From positions 409,255 to 473,254 of the forward strand of contig NZ_CAJZAG010000007.1 in the NCBI RefSeq assembly GCF_914271485.1: a DNA stretch of 64,000 bases, read 5' to 3'. Source of the stretch: Cupriavidus pampae (lineage in GTDB: Bacteria > Pseudomonadota > Gammaproteobacteria > Burkholderiales > Burkholderiaceae). Below, piece after piece: positions 32,881 to 41,803 of the stretch. Under the pieces are notes generated by a model. That model ran no database searches. It saw nothing but the letters and a program-made list of their open reading frames with translations, and had not been told where the DNA came from. Numbering within the stretch: position 1 is the first letter of the stretch; the number at the start of each line of letters is the position of its first letter. The translations under genes were made by a program, and so were the position numbers.

Positions 32881-33076
32881 AGCAGTACAGTTGCCCGCGT
32901 GCATCAGGGATACAGTCCGTTGATACGGGCATCTTCGGCGACAGCGGCGTACCATCGCGACGATGGTTTTACTGCTTGTCGCAACGCTTGCCATTACGCA
33001 CGTTGCAACCCCAATCGCCGCCATCGCCGCCATCGCCGCCGCCGCCGCAACGCCCGTTGCTACGTGGGTGTGCCGC

Positions 33077-33403
33077 TCAGCCTACTGTGCAGGCCGGCGT
33101 ATGTGCCGCGACGATGCGCTCCGCACGCTGCAGATTCTGCGGATAGTCGTTGTCGTTGCCAGCCGGATTGAAGCCGGCCGCTTCGAGATTTGCGAGATCG
33201 CGCTCCACACTCGCACGCGTCACCGGGGCATTGCAGGGTTGCGGCGCACTGGCCTTCAGCGCGGCGAGCGTCTGCTCTTGCGCGCGGGTGGCGGCATGCG
33301 CGCTCTGCACGTTCAGCGCCGCAAATGCGCTCGCGGCAAGGATCAGTGCCTGGAAGGCGGTGGTCAGATTGAGGCGGCGGGCGCCTTCGGTGCGTGCTTG
33401 CAT
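33077..33403 (-). CDS. DUF4148 secreted protein, 108 aa
   Basis: A cleavable signal peptide (LTTAFQALILAASAFAALNV, then QSAHA|AT) leads to a short mature protein with ASVERDLANLEAAGFNPAGN and the YPQNLQRAE motif that defines DUF4148, a family abundant in Cupriavidus, Ralstonia and Burkholderia with no known function. I start at ATG 33403 because the frame's longer N-terminus (to 33565) lacks a signal sequence. Confidence 0.8.
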   Translation of the reverse strand: MQARTEGARRLNLTTAFQALILAASAFAALNVQSAHAATRAQEQTLAALKASAPQPCNAPVTRASVERDLANLEAAGFNPAGNDNDYPQNLQRAERIVAAHTPACTVG

Positions 33404-33740
33404 GATGCGTTCTCCGTGGACGTGAAATCGGTCACTGGCGTCGTGCGTCTGACTGTGTGCATGCGGCGTCGAACCATGGGCTCCATCGTAGGAGAGCACG
33501 AGCGAAGTCGACGGATACAGTCCGCGACACTGAGGTGCGGCACAGTCGGCGACACAGTTCGCCACCGGCCATTCGCATGTGCCGCGGTTCCGATTTCACG
33601 CGCGATTTTCGTTCCGCACGACGCTGACGCTGAGCTTCGTCGCAATCACGGCAACTGTATCCGTCGATTTTCCCGTCGGTCTCTTAATCTTCGCTGCACG
33701 GCACGAACGGATGCCGCTGTCCACCGAAGAGAGCCCTGCG

Positions 33741-35213
33741 ATGCACGGAATAACCGCACTAGATCTCGCGCGAATCCAGTTTGGATTCACAGTCTCGTTT
33801 CACATCCTGTTTCCCGCGATCACGATTGGCCTGGCCAGTTATCTCGCGGTCCTGGAAGGATTCTGGCTGCGCACGAAGAACCCCGTCTACAAGACCCTGT
33901 TCCACTTCTGGGTCAAGATATTCGCCATCAATTTCGGCATGGGCGTGGTGTCCGGCCTCGTGATGGCTTATCAGTTCGGCACCAACTGGAGCTTCTTCTC
34001 GGAGTTCGCCGGGGGCGTGACCGGACCGCTGCTGACGTACGAGGTGCTGACCGCGTTCTTCCTCGAAGCGGGCTTTCTTGGCGTGATGCTGTTTGGCTGG
34101 AATCGCGTTGGCCCGGGCCTGCATTTCCTGTCAACGATCCTGGTGGCCGTCGGCACACTGATCTCGACGACATGGATCCTCGCGTCCAACAGCTGGATGC
34201 AGACGCCACAGGGCTACGAGGTCGTGAATGGCCGCGTGGTGCCGACCGACTGGCTCGCCGTCATCTTCAATCCGTCGTTCCCATACCGTCTGGCGCATAT
34301 GAGCATCGCCGCGTTCCTGTCCACGGCGCTGTTCGTCGCCGCGGCGGGCGCCTGGCTGCTGCTGCGTGGCAAGTCGGAAGTCGCCTCGCGCAAGATGCTC
34401 TCGATGGCGATGTGGATGGTGCTGATCGTCGCGCCGATCCAGGCATTCGTCGGCGATGCGCACGGTCTCAACACGCTCAAGTACCAGCCGGCCAAGATCG
34501 CCGCGATGGAAGGGCACTGGGATACCGCGCCCAAGGGCGACAAGGATGGTTTCCCCCTGATCGTGTTCGGCATTCCTGATATGGACAAGGAGGTGACGAA
34601 ATACGCGATCGAGATCCCGCGCCTCGGCAGCCTGATCCTCACGCACAGCCTCGATGGCCAGATCAAGGGACTGAAGGACTTTCCCAAGGCCGATCGTCCC
34701 AACTCGACCGTGATCTTCTTCACCTTCCGCGCGATGGTCGCGCTCGGTGTGCTGATGATCCTGTTCGGCGTGGCCGGTGTGCTGCTGCGCCGCAATGGTG
34801 CGCTGTTCCGCAACCGCATCTTCCTTCGCTTTGCCGTGGTGATGGGCCCGACCGGCCTGATCGCGCTGCTGGCCGGCTGGCTGACCACCGAGATCGGGCG
34901 GCAGCCGTGGGTGGTCTACGGCCTGCTGCGCACGACCGACGCGGTGTCGCGGCATGACGTGGGGCCGATCGCGGTCTCGCTGGCGGCATTCGTGGTCGTC
35001 TACTTCCTGCTGTTTGGCGCGGGCATCCGCTACATGCTGAAGCTCGTGAACAAGGGGCCGGATGGCGGCGCGCACGGCGATGTGACGCCGGGTCATATCC
35101 CGGTGCCGCCGCAGCCGGCGCCGATGGGTGGGATGGCTCCCGCGCTGGCCGGGGTCGCCACGACGCGTGCCGCGGGCGGTGGCGCCACCACTGCGCACCT
35201 CAGCAACCGATAA
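33741..35213 (+). CDS. cioA: cytochrome bd-type (cyanide-insensitive) quinol oxidase subunit I
   Basis: 490 aa. Heme-ligand His in FTVSFHILFPAITIGLASYL and His in FPYRLAHMSIAAFLS, with the GRQPWVVYGLLRT motif near the quinol site. The periplasmic Q-loop is short, which places it in the CIO branch rather than the E. coli CydA branch. ATG 33741 (after GAAGAGAGCCCTGCG) gives the usual N-terminus; ATG 33711 is possible. The C-terminal 40 residues are low-complexity. Followed by cioB after 22 bases. Confidence 0.93.
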   Translation: MHGITALDLARIQFGFTVSFHILFPAITIGLASYLAVLEGFWLRTKNPVYKTLFHFWVKIFAINFGMGVVSGLVMAYQFGTNWSFFSEFAGGVTGPLLTYEVLTAFFLEAGFLGVMLFGWNRVGPGLHFLSTILVAVGTLISTTWILASNSWMQTPQGYEVVNGRVVPTDWLAVIFNPSFPYRLAHMSIAAFLSTALFVAAAGAWLLLRGKSEVASRKMLSMAMWMVLIVAPIQAFVGDAHGLNTLKYQPAKIAAMEGHWDTAPKGDKDGFPLIVFGIPDMDKEVTKYAIEIPRLGSLILTHSLDGQIKGLKDFPKADRPNSTVIFFTFRAMVALGVLMILFGVAGVLLRRNGALFRNRIFLRFAVVMGPTGLIALLAGWLTTEIGRQPWVVYGLLRTTDAVSRHDVGPIAVSLAAFVVVYFLLFGAGIRYMLKLVNKGPDGGAHGDVTPGHIPVPPQPAPMGGMAPALAGVATTRAAGGGATTAHLSNR

Positions 35214-35235
35214 ACAGATAACAGGGCAAACTGTC

Positions 35236-36243
35236 ATGGGTATCGATCTTCCCCTCATCTGGGCCGCGCTGATCTACTTCGGCGTGATGATGTACGTGAT
35301 CATGGATGGCTTTGATCTTGGCATCGGCATCATGTTTCCCTTCGTGAAAGACCGCGTCGATCGCGACGTCATGATGAACACCGTCGCGCCGGTCTGGGAC
35401 GGTAACGAGACGTGGCTCGTGCTCGGCGGGGCCGCGCTGTTCGGCGCGTTCCCGCTCGCCTACGGTGTCGTGCTGAGCGCGCTGTATCTGCCGCTGATGG
35501 GCATGCTGCTGGCGCTGATCTTCCGTGGCGTAGCGTTCGAGTTCCGCTTCAAGGCCAGCGATCGCACGCGCCCGCTTTGGGACAAGGCGTTTATCGGCGG
35601 CTCCGCGCTGGCCGGCTTCTTTCAGGGCGTGGCGCTGGGGGCCTACATCAACGGTATCCACGTGAGCGGCGGCGACTATGTCGGCGGCGCGTTCGGCTGG
35701 TTCGCGCCGTTCCCGCTGTTCACCGGCCTCGGCGTGGTGGTGGCCTATGCCTTCCTCGGCTGCACGTGGCTGATCATGAAGACCGAAGGCCGTCTGCAGG
35801 GCCGCATGATCGCCGCGGCCACGCCGCTGACCGCGATGATGCTGATCTTTATCGCGATCACCAGCGTATGGACGCCGTTCTCGCATCCGGAAATCGCCCA
35901 GCGCTGGTTCTCGTTGCCGAACCTGTTCTGGTTCGCGCCGGTGCCGCTGCTCGTACTGGCTTCCGCGTTCGGCATCATCCGCCTGCTTGGCGTGCGTCCT
36001 AACGCCGGGCCGTTCCTGCTGGCGCTGCTGATGGTGTTCCTGGGCTACACCGGGCTCGCCATCAGCGTGTGGCCGAACATCATTCCGCCCGAGGTTTCCA
36101 TCTGGCAGGCCGCATCGCCGCCGCAGAGCCAGGGCTTCATCCTGGTGGGCGCGCTGTTCATCGTGCCGATCATCCTGACGTATTCGTCGTGGTCGTACTA
36201 CGTGTTCCGCGGCAAGGTCAAGGCAGGGGAGGGGTATCACTAA
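35236..36243 (+). CDS. cioB: cytochrome bd-type quinol oxidase subunit II
   Basis: 335 aa with about nine transmembrane helices. The N-terminus (IWAALIYFGVMMYVIMDGFD, then LGIGIMFPF) is the classic CydB/CioB signature; NTVAPVWDGNETWLVLGGAA follows. It forms a heterodimer with CioA. The stop overlaps the start of the DUF2474 gene by one base (TAATG). Confidence 0.94.
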   Translation: MGIDLPLIWAALIYFGVMMYVIMDGFDLGIGIMFPFVKDRVDRDVMMNTVAPVWDGNETWLVLGGAALFGAFPLAYGVVLSALYLPLMGMLLALIFRGVAFEFRFKASDRTRPLWDKAFIGGSALAGFFQGVALGAYINGIHVSGGDYVGGAFGWFAPFPLFTGLGVVVAYAFLGCTWLIMKTEGRLQGRMIAAATPLTAMMLIFIAITSVWTPFSHPEIAQRWFSLPNLFWFAPVPLLVLASAFGIIRLLGVRPNAGPFLLALLMVFLGYTGLAISVWPNIIPPEVSIWQAASPPQSQGFILVGALFIVPIILTYSSWSYYVFRGKVKAGEGYH

Positions 36244-36377
36244 TGGATAAGAACGATCGCAAGCTAGGCGTTCAGCTCGGATGGATGGCATTGCTGTGGC
36301 TGGGCGGGGTGGGCACGGTCTTCGTGTTCGCGTCGCTGATGCGGATGCTGATGCGACTTGGCGGACTGGTGCCCTGA
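36243..36377 (+). CDS. DUF2474 small subunit of the cio oxidase, 44 aa
   Basis: MDKNDRKLGVQLGWMALLWL followed by GGVGTVFVFASLMRMLMRLG: one transmembrane helix. DUF2474 proteins are encoded directly after cioB and are the counterparts of CydX, which stabilises the bd-type oxidase. The one-base overlap with cioB supports co-translation. Confidence 0.8.
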   Translation: MDKNDRKLGVQLGWMALLWLGGVGTVFVFASLMRMLMRLGGLVP

Positions 36378-36384
36378 TCGCGTC

Positions 36385-38388
36385 ATGATGGCTCGCATGA
36401 TCGGCTTCCCCAGCGCACGCGACTGGGTGTTCTCCGCCAAGGTGTTTGTGGCCGCGATGCTCGCGCTGTATATCGCGCTGGCATTCGCGTTGCCGCGTCC
36501 GTACTGGGCGATGGCGACGGTGTATCTGGTGTCGCATCCGCTGACCGGCGCCACGCGGTCCAAGGGCGCGTATCGCGTGGTTGGCACGCTGCTCGGCGCG
36601 GTGGCGGCGGTGATTCTGGTGCCGCCGCTGGTGGATGCGCCGGCATTGCTGATGGGCGCGATCGCGTTCTGGGTTGGTGCGCTGCTGTACCTGTCGCTGA
36701 TGGAACGCTCGCCGCGCAGCTATGTATTCCTGCTGGCCGCCTACACGCTGCCGATCGTCGCGCTGCCGTCGGTCAACGATCCGATGCAGATCTTCGACCT
36801 CGCGGTGGCGCGTGTGGAAGAGATCTGCATCGGCATCGTCTGCGCGAGCGTCATCGGCTCGCTCGTGTTTCCGGCGCGCGTGGCTTCCGCGCTCAACGCG
36901 CAGACCACGGTCTGGCTGGCCGATGCCTCGCGCTGGGCGTCGGCCATGCTCACCGGCGCGCCGGGCGACATGCAGCAGCACGACAGCCGCTACAAGCTGG
37001 CGGCGGATATTCGCCAGCTCGACACGCTGATCACGCATCTGCAGTACGACGCCGACACTGCGATGGCGGTGCGCTGCGCGCGCGTACTGCATGCGCGCAT
37101 GACCATGCTGTTACCGGAACTGTCTGGCCTGGCCAGCGTGCTGCAGGCCCTGCATGGGCATGCGGCGGGCGTGCCCGAGACGCTGGCAACGCGCATGGCG
37201 GGGGTGGCCACGTGGATGCGCGGGGAGTCCAGCACAATCGTGGTGCCGGCGCCCGCCAGCGTGGCCGCCAAGTCGCCCGAGCCGGGCTGGCATGCGGACC
37301 TCGTGGCCACGGCCGAGCACCATCTGGCCACGCTCTCCGATCTGTGGCACGACTGCCTGGTGCTGCAGCAACACATCAGCGATCGTGCCGTCGACCAGCA
37401 CATGCCGGAGCTGCGTTACGAAGATCCGCCCAGCGAGCCCGCCTATCACCACGATCACTGGATGCTGCTGGTCTACGCGCTGACCGCCGGCGGCGCGACG
37501 TTCGCGGCCGGGTATGCGTGGATTCTGTCGGGCTGGATCGAAGGTGGGGCGCCGGTCGCGCTGGCCGCGCTGACTACCTGCATCTTTGCGACCACCGACG
37601 AGCCACAGCGCGTGGCCTGGCGCTTTGTACGCTGGGCCATGGTGTGCCTCGTGGTGTCGTGGTTCTACATCTTCGTGGTGGTGCCGTTCGCGCATGACTT
37701 CGCGGGGCTGGCTGGTCTGCTGGCGGTGCCGTTCCTGATTATCGGCGCGCTGATTGCGCGCCCCGGGTTCAATCTGTTCGCGGTGCTGCTATCGGTCAAC
37801 GCCGCGTCGTTCGCTAACGTGCAGATGCTGTACGACGCCAACTTTGGCAATCTGTTCAACGGCACGCTGGCGACGTTCGGGGCCATGATCTTTGCGCCGC
37901 TGTGGGTGGTGACGGTGCGCCCGTTTGGCGCGCACGCGGTGCTGCGGCGGCTGGTGCATGCGAGCTGGAAAGATATCGCGCTCGGCGCCGATCGTCGCGA
38001 ACTGGAAGAGCATCCGCAATTGCGCGGACGCATGCTCGATCAGTTGCAGCGGCTGGTGCCGCTGCTCGCGGCCAGCAACGACAAGGCGTCGAACCGGGGC
38101 TTTGCCGAGTTGCAGGTTGGGTTTGGCACGCTGATGCTGCAGCGGGACTTCGAGACGTTGCCGCCCGCGGCGCAGGGCATGCTCGCGCGCGTGTTGCGTT
38201 CGCTCGAATATCACTACCTGCGGCGCGTGCGCGAAGGGGAGCCGTTGCCGCCGCCAAGGCAGCTTGCCATGCGCATCGACCATGCGCTGGAGGCCATCGC
38301 TAGCGGAGGAGTAGGCGCGGCATCGCGCGATGCGGTGTCCGCGCTGACGAATATCAGGCTGTCGCTGTTCCCCAATCAGCCCATGTAG
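36385..38388 (+). CDS. FUSC-family inner-membrane exporter
   Basis: 667 aa. The architecture is that of aromatic-acid/efflux proteins of the FUSC (PF04632) family: an N-terminal membrane block (SAKVFVAAMLALYIALAFAL, PYWAMATVYLVSHPLTGATR), a cytosolic helical domain, a second membrane block (IEGGAPVALAALTTCIFATT; LAGLLAVPFLIIGALIARPG) and a soluble C-terminus. It starts 8 bases after the DUF2474 gene and may be co-transcribed, but no partner periplasmic adaptor is encoded nearby. It overlaps the convergent GntR gene by 13 bases. Confidence 0.85.
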   Translation: MMARMIGFPSARDWVFSAKVFVAAMLALYIALAFALPRPYWAMATVYLVSHPLTGATRSKGAYRVVGTLLGAVAAVILVPPLVDAPALLMGAIAFWVGALLYLSLMERSPRSYVFLLAAYTLPIVALPSVNDPMQIFDLAVARVEEICIGIVCASVIGSLVFPARVASALNAQTTVWLADASRWASAMLTGAPGDMQQHDSRYKLAADIRQLDTLITHLQYDADTAMAVRCARVLHARMTMLLPELSGLASVLQALHGHAAGVPETLATRMAGVATWMRGESSTIVVPAPASVAAKSPEPGWHADLVATAEHHLATLSDLWHDCLVLQQHISDRAVDQHMPELRYEDPPSEPAYHHDHWMLLVYALTAGGATFAAGYAWILSGWIEGGAPVALAALTTCIFATTDEPQRVAWRFVRWAMVCLVVSWFYIFVVVPFAHDFAGLAGLLAVPFLIIGALIARPGFNLFAVLLSVNAASFANVQMLYDANFGNLFNGTLATFGAMIFAPLWVVTVRPFGAHAVLRRLVHASWKDIALGADRRELEEHPQLRGRMLDQLQRLVPLLAASNDKASNRGFAELQVGFGTLMLQRDFETLPPAAQGMLARVLRSLEYHYLRRVREGEPLPPPRQLAMRIDHALEAIASGGVGAASRDAVSALTNIRLSLFPNQPM

Positions 38389-39047
38389 ATCTGCGCGAGC
38401 CCTTCCTTGAGCGCGGTGGCGATCTGGTCGTGGCGACGATCGATATGGCGCGCAAGGATCGGCATGCAGCGGTCCGCATCGCGGGCCTTGAGCCCGAGCA
38501 GGATCTCGCGGTGGTCGTTCTGGCTCACGCGGCGATCGCAGCGTTCCATATCGATCCAGCGCACGAAGCGGATGCGCGCGTTGATATTGCGCAGCACGCG
38601 CAGCATCTCGAGGTTGCCCGACATCGCCATCAGGCTTTCGTGAAAGATCTCGTCGAGCCTCACGAGTTCTTCCACCGAGCGATCGCCCGGTTCGGGTCCG
38701 GTGTTCTCGAGGAACATCAGCAGCGCGTCGATCTCTTCTTCCTTCGCGCGTTCGAGCGACAGCCGCAGCGCTTCGGTCTCCACGATCTTGCGCATCTCGT
38801 AGAGCGAGAACACTTCCTGCGCATCGAGGTCGCGGCAGAAAAAGCCCTTGCCCGGAGAAAATCGCAGCAGCCCTTCGGTGGTCAGGCGCGTCAGCGCTTC
38901 GCGCAGCGGCGTGCGGCTGACGCCGAGCGCGCTCGCCAGCACGCCTTCATTGAGGCGTTCGCCGGGCTTGAAGTCATAACCGACGCTCATGGCCTTGAGC
39001 TTGTCGTAGACCTGCTCGACGATGCTGTCACTTGCTGCTGTTGCCAC
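38376..39047 (-). CDS. GntR-family regulator, FCD (FadR/VanR-like) subfamily
   Basis: About 223 aa. The N-terminal winged helix (VEQVYDKLKAMSVGYDFKPG, LNEGVLASALGVSRTPLREA) precedes a helical FCD ligand domain (FSLYEMRKIVETEALRLSLE, VRLDEIFHESLMAMSGNLEM, NDHREILLGLKARDADRCMP) with the metal-binding Asp and His residues of the family. The start is taken as GTG 39047, within a longer open frame to 39191. It probably controls the neighbouring Bug receptor and hydroxyacid cluster, because a TGTATACA motif lies upstream of both. Confidence 0.85.
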   Translation of the reverse strand: MATAASDSIVEQVYDKLKAMSVGYDFKPGERLNEGVLASALGVSRTPLREALTRLTTEGLLRFSPGKGFFCRDLDAQEVFSLYEMRKIVETEALRLSLERAKEEEIDALLMFLENTGPEPGDRSVEELVRLDEIFHESLMAMSGNLEMLRVLRNINARIRFVRWIDMERCDRRVSQNDHREILLGLKARDADRCMPILARHIDRRHDQIATALKEGLAQIYMG

Positions 39048-39115
39048 GGTATTCAGTCCTGTCTTTCTGAGATCTGCGCGAAGGCAGGAATATACCTGAA
39101 TTCGATGCTGTGCAC

Positions 39116-39133
39116 GGGCGTGTATACACGCCC
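39116..39133. promoter_or_regulatory. 18-bp perfect palindrome, probable GntR operator
   Basis: GGGCGTGTATACACGCCC lies 69 bases upstream of the GntR start and 15 bases beyond the receptor gene's stop. The TGTATACA core recurs at 40238-40245. FCD-type regulators commonly bind such TNGTATACNA-like sites, so autoregulation is likely. It could also serve as a hairpin terminator of the receptor gene, but it has no T run. Confidence 0.6.
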
Positions 39134-39148
39134 ATGCGGCGTCGCGGG

Positions 39149-40165
39149 TCAGTCTACGTGCGCGCCCGAATCCTTGACGATTTTCGCCCACGTTTTCATA
39201 TCGGCCTGCTGCACGCGCTTGAATGCGTCGGGGCCGCCATCCTTGATCGGCTGAATGGCCTGACTAACCAACCATTCCTTGAAACTGTCGGTATTGATGG
39301 CCTTGAGCACGGCTTTCGACATGCGGTTCTGAATCTCGGCCGGCAGATTGGCCGGGCCGAGCAGGCCATACCACGTGGTGCTTTCGAAGCCAGGCAGGTT
39401 GCACGCTTCGGCGACGGTCGGCACGTCGGGCAGCACGCTGACGCGCTGTGGCGACGTCACCGCGAGCGCGCGGACCTTGCCGGACTGGATCGCCCCGAGA
39501 CTCGGCGAACTCTGGTTGAAGAAGAAGTCCACCTCGCCCGAGAGCAGGGCGGTCATGGCCGGGCCCTGTCCTTTGTAAGGGATATGCACGTAGCTGGTTT
39601 TCGACGCCGTGGCGAACTGCGTACCGGCCAGATGGCCCGATGCGCCGTTGCCGGTGGAGGCGTAGTTGAGCGTGCCCGGCGCCTTCTTCGCGGCATTGAG
39701 CAGATCCGCGCAGGTCTTGATCTCGGGATGCTTCTCGGGGTTGATCAGCAGGATATTCGGCAACGTGCCCAATAATGCAATGCGCGAGAAATCATTCACC
39801 ACATCGAATTGCAATTTCGAATATAGCGCGGGGTTAATCGCGTGCGTGCCGGCGGTGCCCAGCAGGAACGTATAACCATCCGGCTTGGCCTGCGCCACCA
39901 GTGCAGACGCGATATTGCCGCCAGCGCCGGGGCGATTATCCGAGATAAACGAGACGCCGAACTCCTTGTTCAATTCGACGCCAAGTTTGCGTGCGTAGAG
40001 GTCGGTGGCGGCACCGCCAGGGAAACCGCTGACGATCGAAATCGTGTTGTTTGGCCACGACTTGGTGTCTTGGGCGGAGCTGGTGCCGCTGAACGTGATC
40101 AGCGTGGAAGCCAGCAGGGTGGCGGAAAGCAGGACCTTGTGTGACACGACCGGGCGCTTCGTCAT
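39149..40165 (-). CDS. Bug-family tripartite tricarboxylate receptor (TctC-like)
   Basis: 338 aa periplasmic solute-binding protein. Signal peptide (KVLLSATLLASTLITFSGTS, cleavage at SSAQD), then the Bug motifs ISIVSGFPGGAATDLYARKL, DNRPGAGGNIASALVAQAKP and GYTFLLGTAGTHAINPALYS. The conserved GQGPAMTALLSGEVDFFF and LPGFESTTWYGLLGPANLP follow. No TctA/TctB permease genes are present in the window. It is divergent from the dehydrogenase gene and under the same putative operator. The substrate is probably a carboxylate but cannot be named. The ATG at 40165 is preferred over the frame start at 40204. Confidence 0.9.
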   Translation of the reverse strand: MTKRPVVSHKVLLSATLLASTLITFSGTSSAQDTKSWPNNTISIVSGFPGGAATDLYARKLGVELNKEFGVSFISDNRPGAGGNIASALVAQAKPDGYTFLLGTAGTHAINPALYSKLQFDVVNDFSRIALLGTLPNILLINPEKHPEIKTCADLLNAAKKAPGTLNYASTGNGASGHLAGTQFATASKTSYVHIPYKGQGPAMTALLSGEVDFFFNQSSPSLGAIQSGKVRALAVTSPQRVSVLPDVPTVAEACNLPGFESTTWYGLLGPANLPAEIQNRMSKAVLKAINTDSFKEWLVSQAIQPIKDGGPDAFKRVQQADMKTWAKIVKDSGAHVD

Positions 40166-40236
40166 GGGGGACGCTCCTAAGCAGGGTGGCTGGGTGACGG
40201 GCACTTGCCGGCTCGCTGCCGGTGCTGCACTCCGTC

Positions 40237-40246
40237 CTGTATACAG
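40237..40246. promoter_or_regulatory. GntR-type operator in the divergent promoter
   Basis: The perfect palindrome CTGTATACAG lies 72 bases upstream of the receptor start (minus) and 158 bases before the dehydrogenase start (plus). It shares the TGTATACA core with 39121-39128. The rest of this 238-base gap holds no gene. Confidence 0.55.
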
Positions 40247-40403
40247 ACTTTAATTATTGATCTGTATTCTGTAAAGCGTTATGCTGCGTTCACCGCTGTG
40301 CCGCTGAAACTTCCCTGTTTTGGTTCGCTCGGCACTGTAATGGCGCAAGCCTGCTCATGTCGCTCATCTATCCGCTTTAACCCTTATTGCAGAGCACAAA
40401 CAA

Positions 40404-41369
40404 ATGACCTCGACCTCCACTTCCGCAAACTCCACGTCCAATACTGGTGCATGGCGTGCCGTCTTCGTCGATGCCAATCCCACGCTGACGGAAGTGTCTT
40501 TGCGCCTGCGTCGTGCCGATGACCTGCCGCTCGAGGTCAATCAGCAACCCGATATCAAGTCGGAAGGGCTGCCGGCCGCGCTTGGTGGCGCGCCGATCGC
40601 GATCATCGACCACACGCATCTGCCGACGGAGATCGCGCGGCAGTGCAAGGGCCTGAAGCATGTCGTGTTCCTGGGCACGGGCGCGCGCAGCTATATGCAT
40701 CCCGAGGAACTCGCCGAGCTCGGCATCACCGTGCATACGATCAAGGGGTACGGCGATACGGCCGTGGCCGAATGCGCGTTTGCGCTAATGTGGGCGGCGG
40801 CACGCAACTTCGCGCGCATGGATCGCGAGATGCGCGCGGGCAACTGGCTGCGCTCGGATGCCGTGCAACTGACGGGCAAGACCATTGGACTGGTGGGCTT
40901 TGGCGGTATCGCGCAGGAGCTGGCGCGTCTGGCGCGTGGCATGGGCATGCGCGTGCTGGCGTGGAACCGCACGCCGAAGACCGCCGAGGGCGTGGAGTTC
41001 GTGGACCTCGATACGCTGTTGAAGCAGAGCGATGTGGTGTCGCTGCATCTGCTGCTCAACGACGAGACGAGCGGCATGATCAATGCGCAACGCATTGCCT
41101 CTATGCGCGATGGCGCGATCCTGATCAACACCGCGCGCGGCGCGCTGGTCGATGAGGACGCGATGATTGCGGCGCTGCGCAGCGGCAAGATCTCGCATGC
41201 GGGCCTCGATGTGTTCACGGTGGAACCGATGCCGGCCGGCCACGTGCTGACCACGCTGCCGAACGTCACGCTGTCCGCGCACTCGGCGTTTCGCACGCCC
41301 GAAGCCAACAACAATCTGATCGAGGCGGCGCTCCAGCATTGCCGTCAGATCGTCGCCACCAACGCCTGA
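40404..41369 (+). CDS. D-isomer-specific 2-hydroxyacid dehydrogenase
   Basis: 321 aa NAD(P)-dependent oxidoreductase. Nucleotide-binding motif GLVGFGGIAQELARLARGMG; catalytic Arg in INTARGALVDEDAM, Glu in VFTVEPMPAGHV and His in LSAHSAFRTPEANN. The first two thirds of the substrate domain carry no specificity motif I can read. It heads a plus-strand cluster with RidA and a class II aldolase, suggesting catabolism of a hydroxy- or keto-acid. Confidence 0.88.
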   Translation: MTSTSTSANSTSNTGAWRAVFVDANPTLTEVSLRLRRADDLPLEVNQQPDIKSEGLPAALGGAPIAIIDHTHLPTEIARQCKGLKHVVFLGTGARSYMHPEELAELGITVHTIKGYGDTAVAECAFALMWAAARNFARMDREMRAGNWLRSDAVQLTGKTIGLVGFGGIAQELARLARGMGMRVLAWNRTPKTAEGVEFVDLDTLLKQSDVVSLHLLLNDETSGMINAQRIASMRDGAILINTARGALVDEDAMIAALRSGKISHAGLDVFTVEPMPAGHVLTTLPNVTLSAHSAFRTPEANNNLIEAALQHCRQIVATNA

Positions 41370-41378
41370 GTGACCGCC

Positions 41379-41741
41379 ATGACTACTAGTGCTTCCATCG
41401 TCCGCCTCGACCAGAATCATCGCCGCAGCCGCGCGGTCATCGCCAACGGCATGGTGTTCCTGGCCGGGCAGGTGGCCGACGACAAGGCTGGAGATATCAC
41501 CGCGCAGGCGCGCGAAGCGCTGGCCAAGGTCGATGCGTTGCTCGCCGAGGCGGGCACCGACAAGCGCCGCGCGCTGACCGCGCAGATCTGGCTGGCCGAT
41601 ATGGCAGACTTCGATGCATTCAACGCGGTCTGGGATGCCTGGGTCGCGCCCGGCGAAACGCCGACGCGGTGCTGCGGCAAGGTGGAGCTCGCCGATCCCG
41701 CGTATCGCGTGGAGATCGTCATGTCTGCGTTGTTGGCGTAA
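41379..41741 (+). CDS. RidA-family protein (YjgF-like)
   Basis: 120 aa. The ANGMVFLAGQVADDKAGDIT opening, LAKVDALLAEAGTDKRRALT and the C-terminal PTRCCGKVELADPAYRVEIV with the catalytic-type Arg fit the RidA superfamily. RidA proteins hydrolyse reactive enamines/imines released by PLP enzymes or assist degradation steps. It follows the dehydrogenase by 9 bases, so the two are co-transcribed. Confidence 0.85.
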   Translation: MTTSASIVRLDQNHRRSRAVIANGMVFLAGQVADDKAGDITAQAREALAKVDALLAEAGTDKRRALTAQIWLADMADFDAFNAVWDAWVAPGETPTRCCGKVELADPAYRVEIVMSALLA

Positions 41742-41774
41742 CCCTGTTGGCGTAACCCTGCTGGCGTGACCCTG
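41733..41774 (+). repeat. 14-bp tandem repeat at the end of the RidA gene
   Basis: TTGGCGTAACCCTG occurs at 41733-41746 and 41747-41760, with a diverged third copy (CTGGCGTGACCCTG, 41761-41774). The first copy contains the RidA stop codon. Probably replication slippage; no function is evident. Confidence 0.85.
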
Positions 41775-41803
41775 CTTAGTCCCTGACTCTAGAAAGGAAC
41801 CCC

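Noticed and set aside
39116..39133. Terminator of the Bug receptor gene
   Set aside because: The stem is perfect but there is no T run, and the TGTATACA core recurs in the divergent promoter, favouring an operator.
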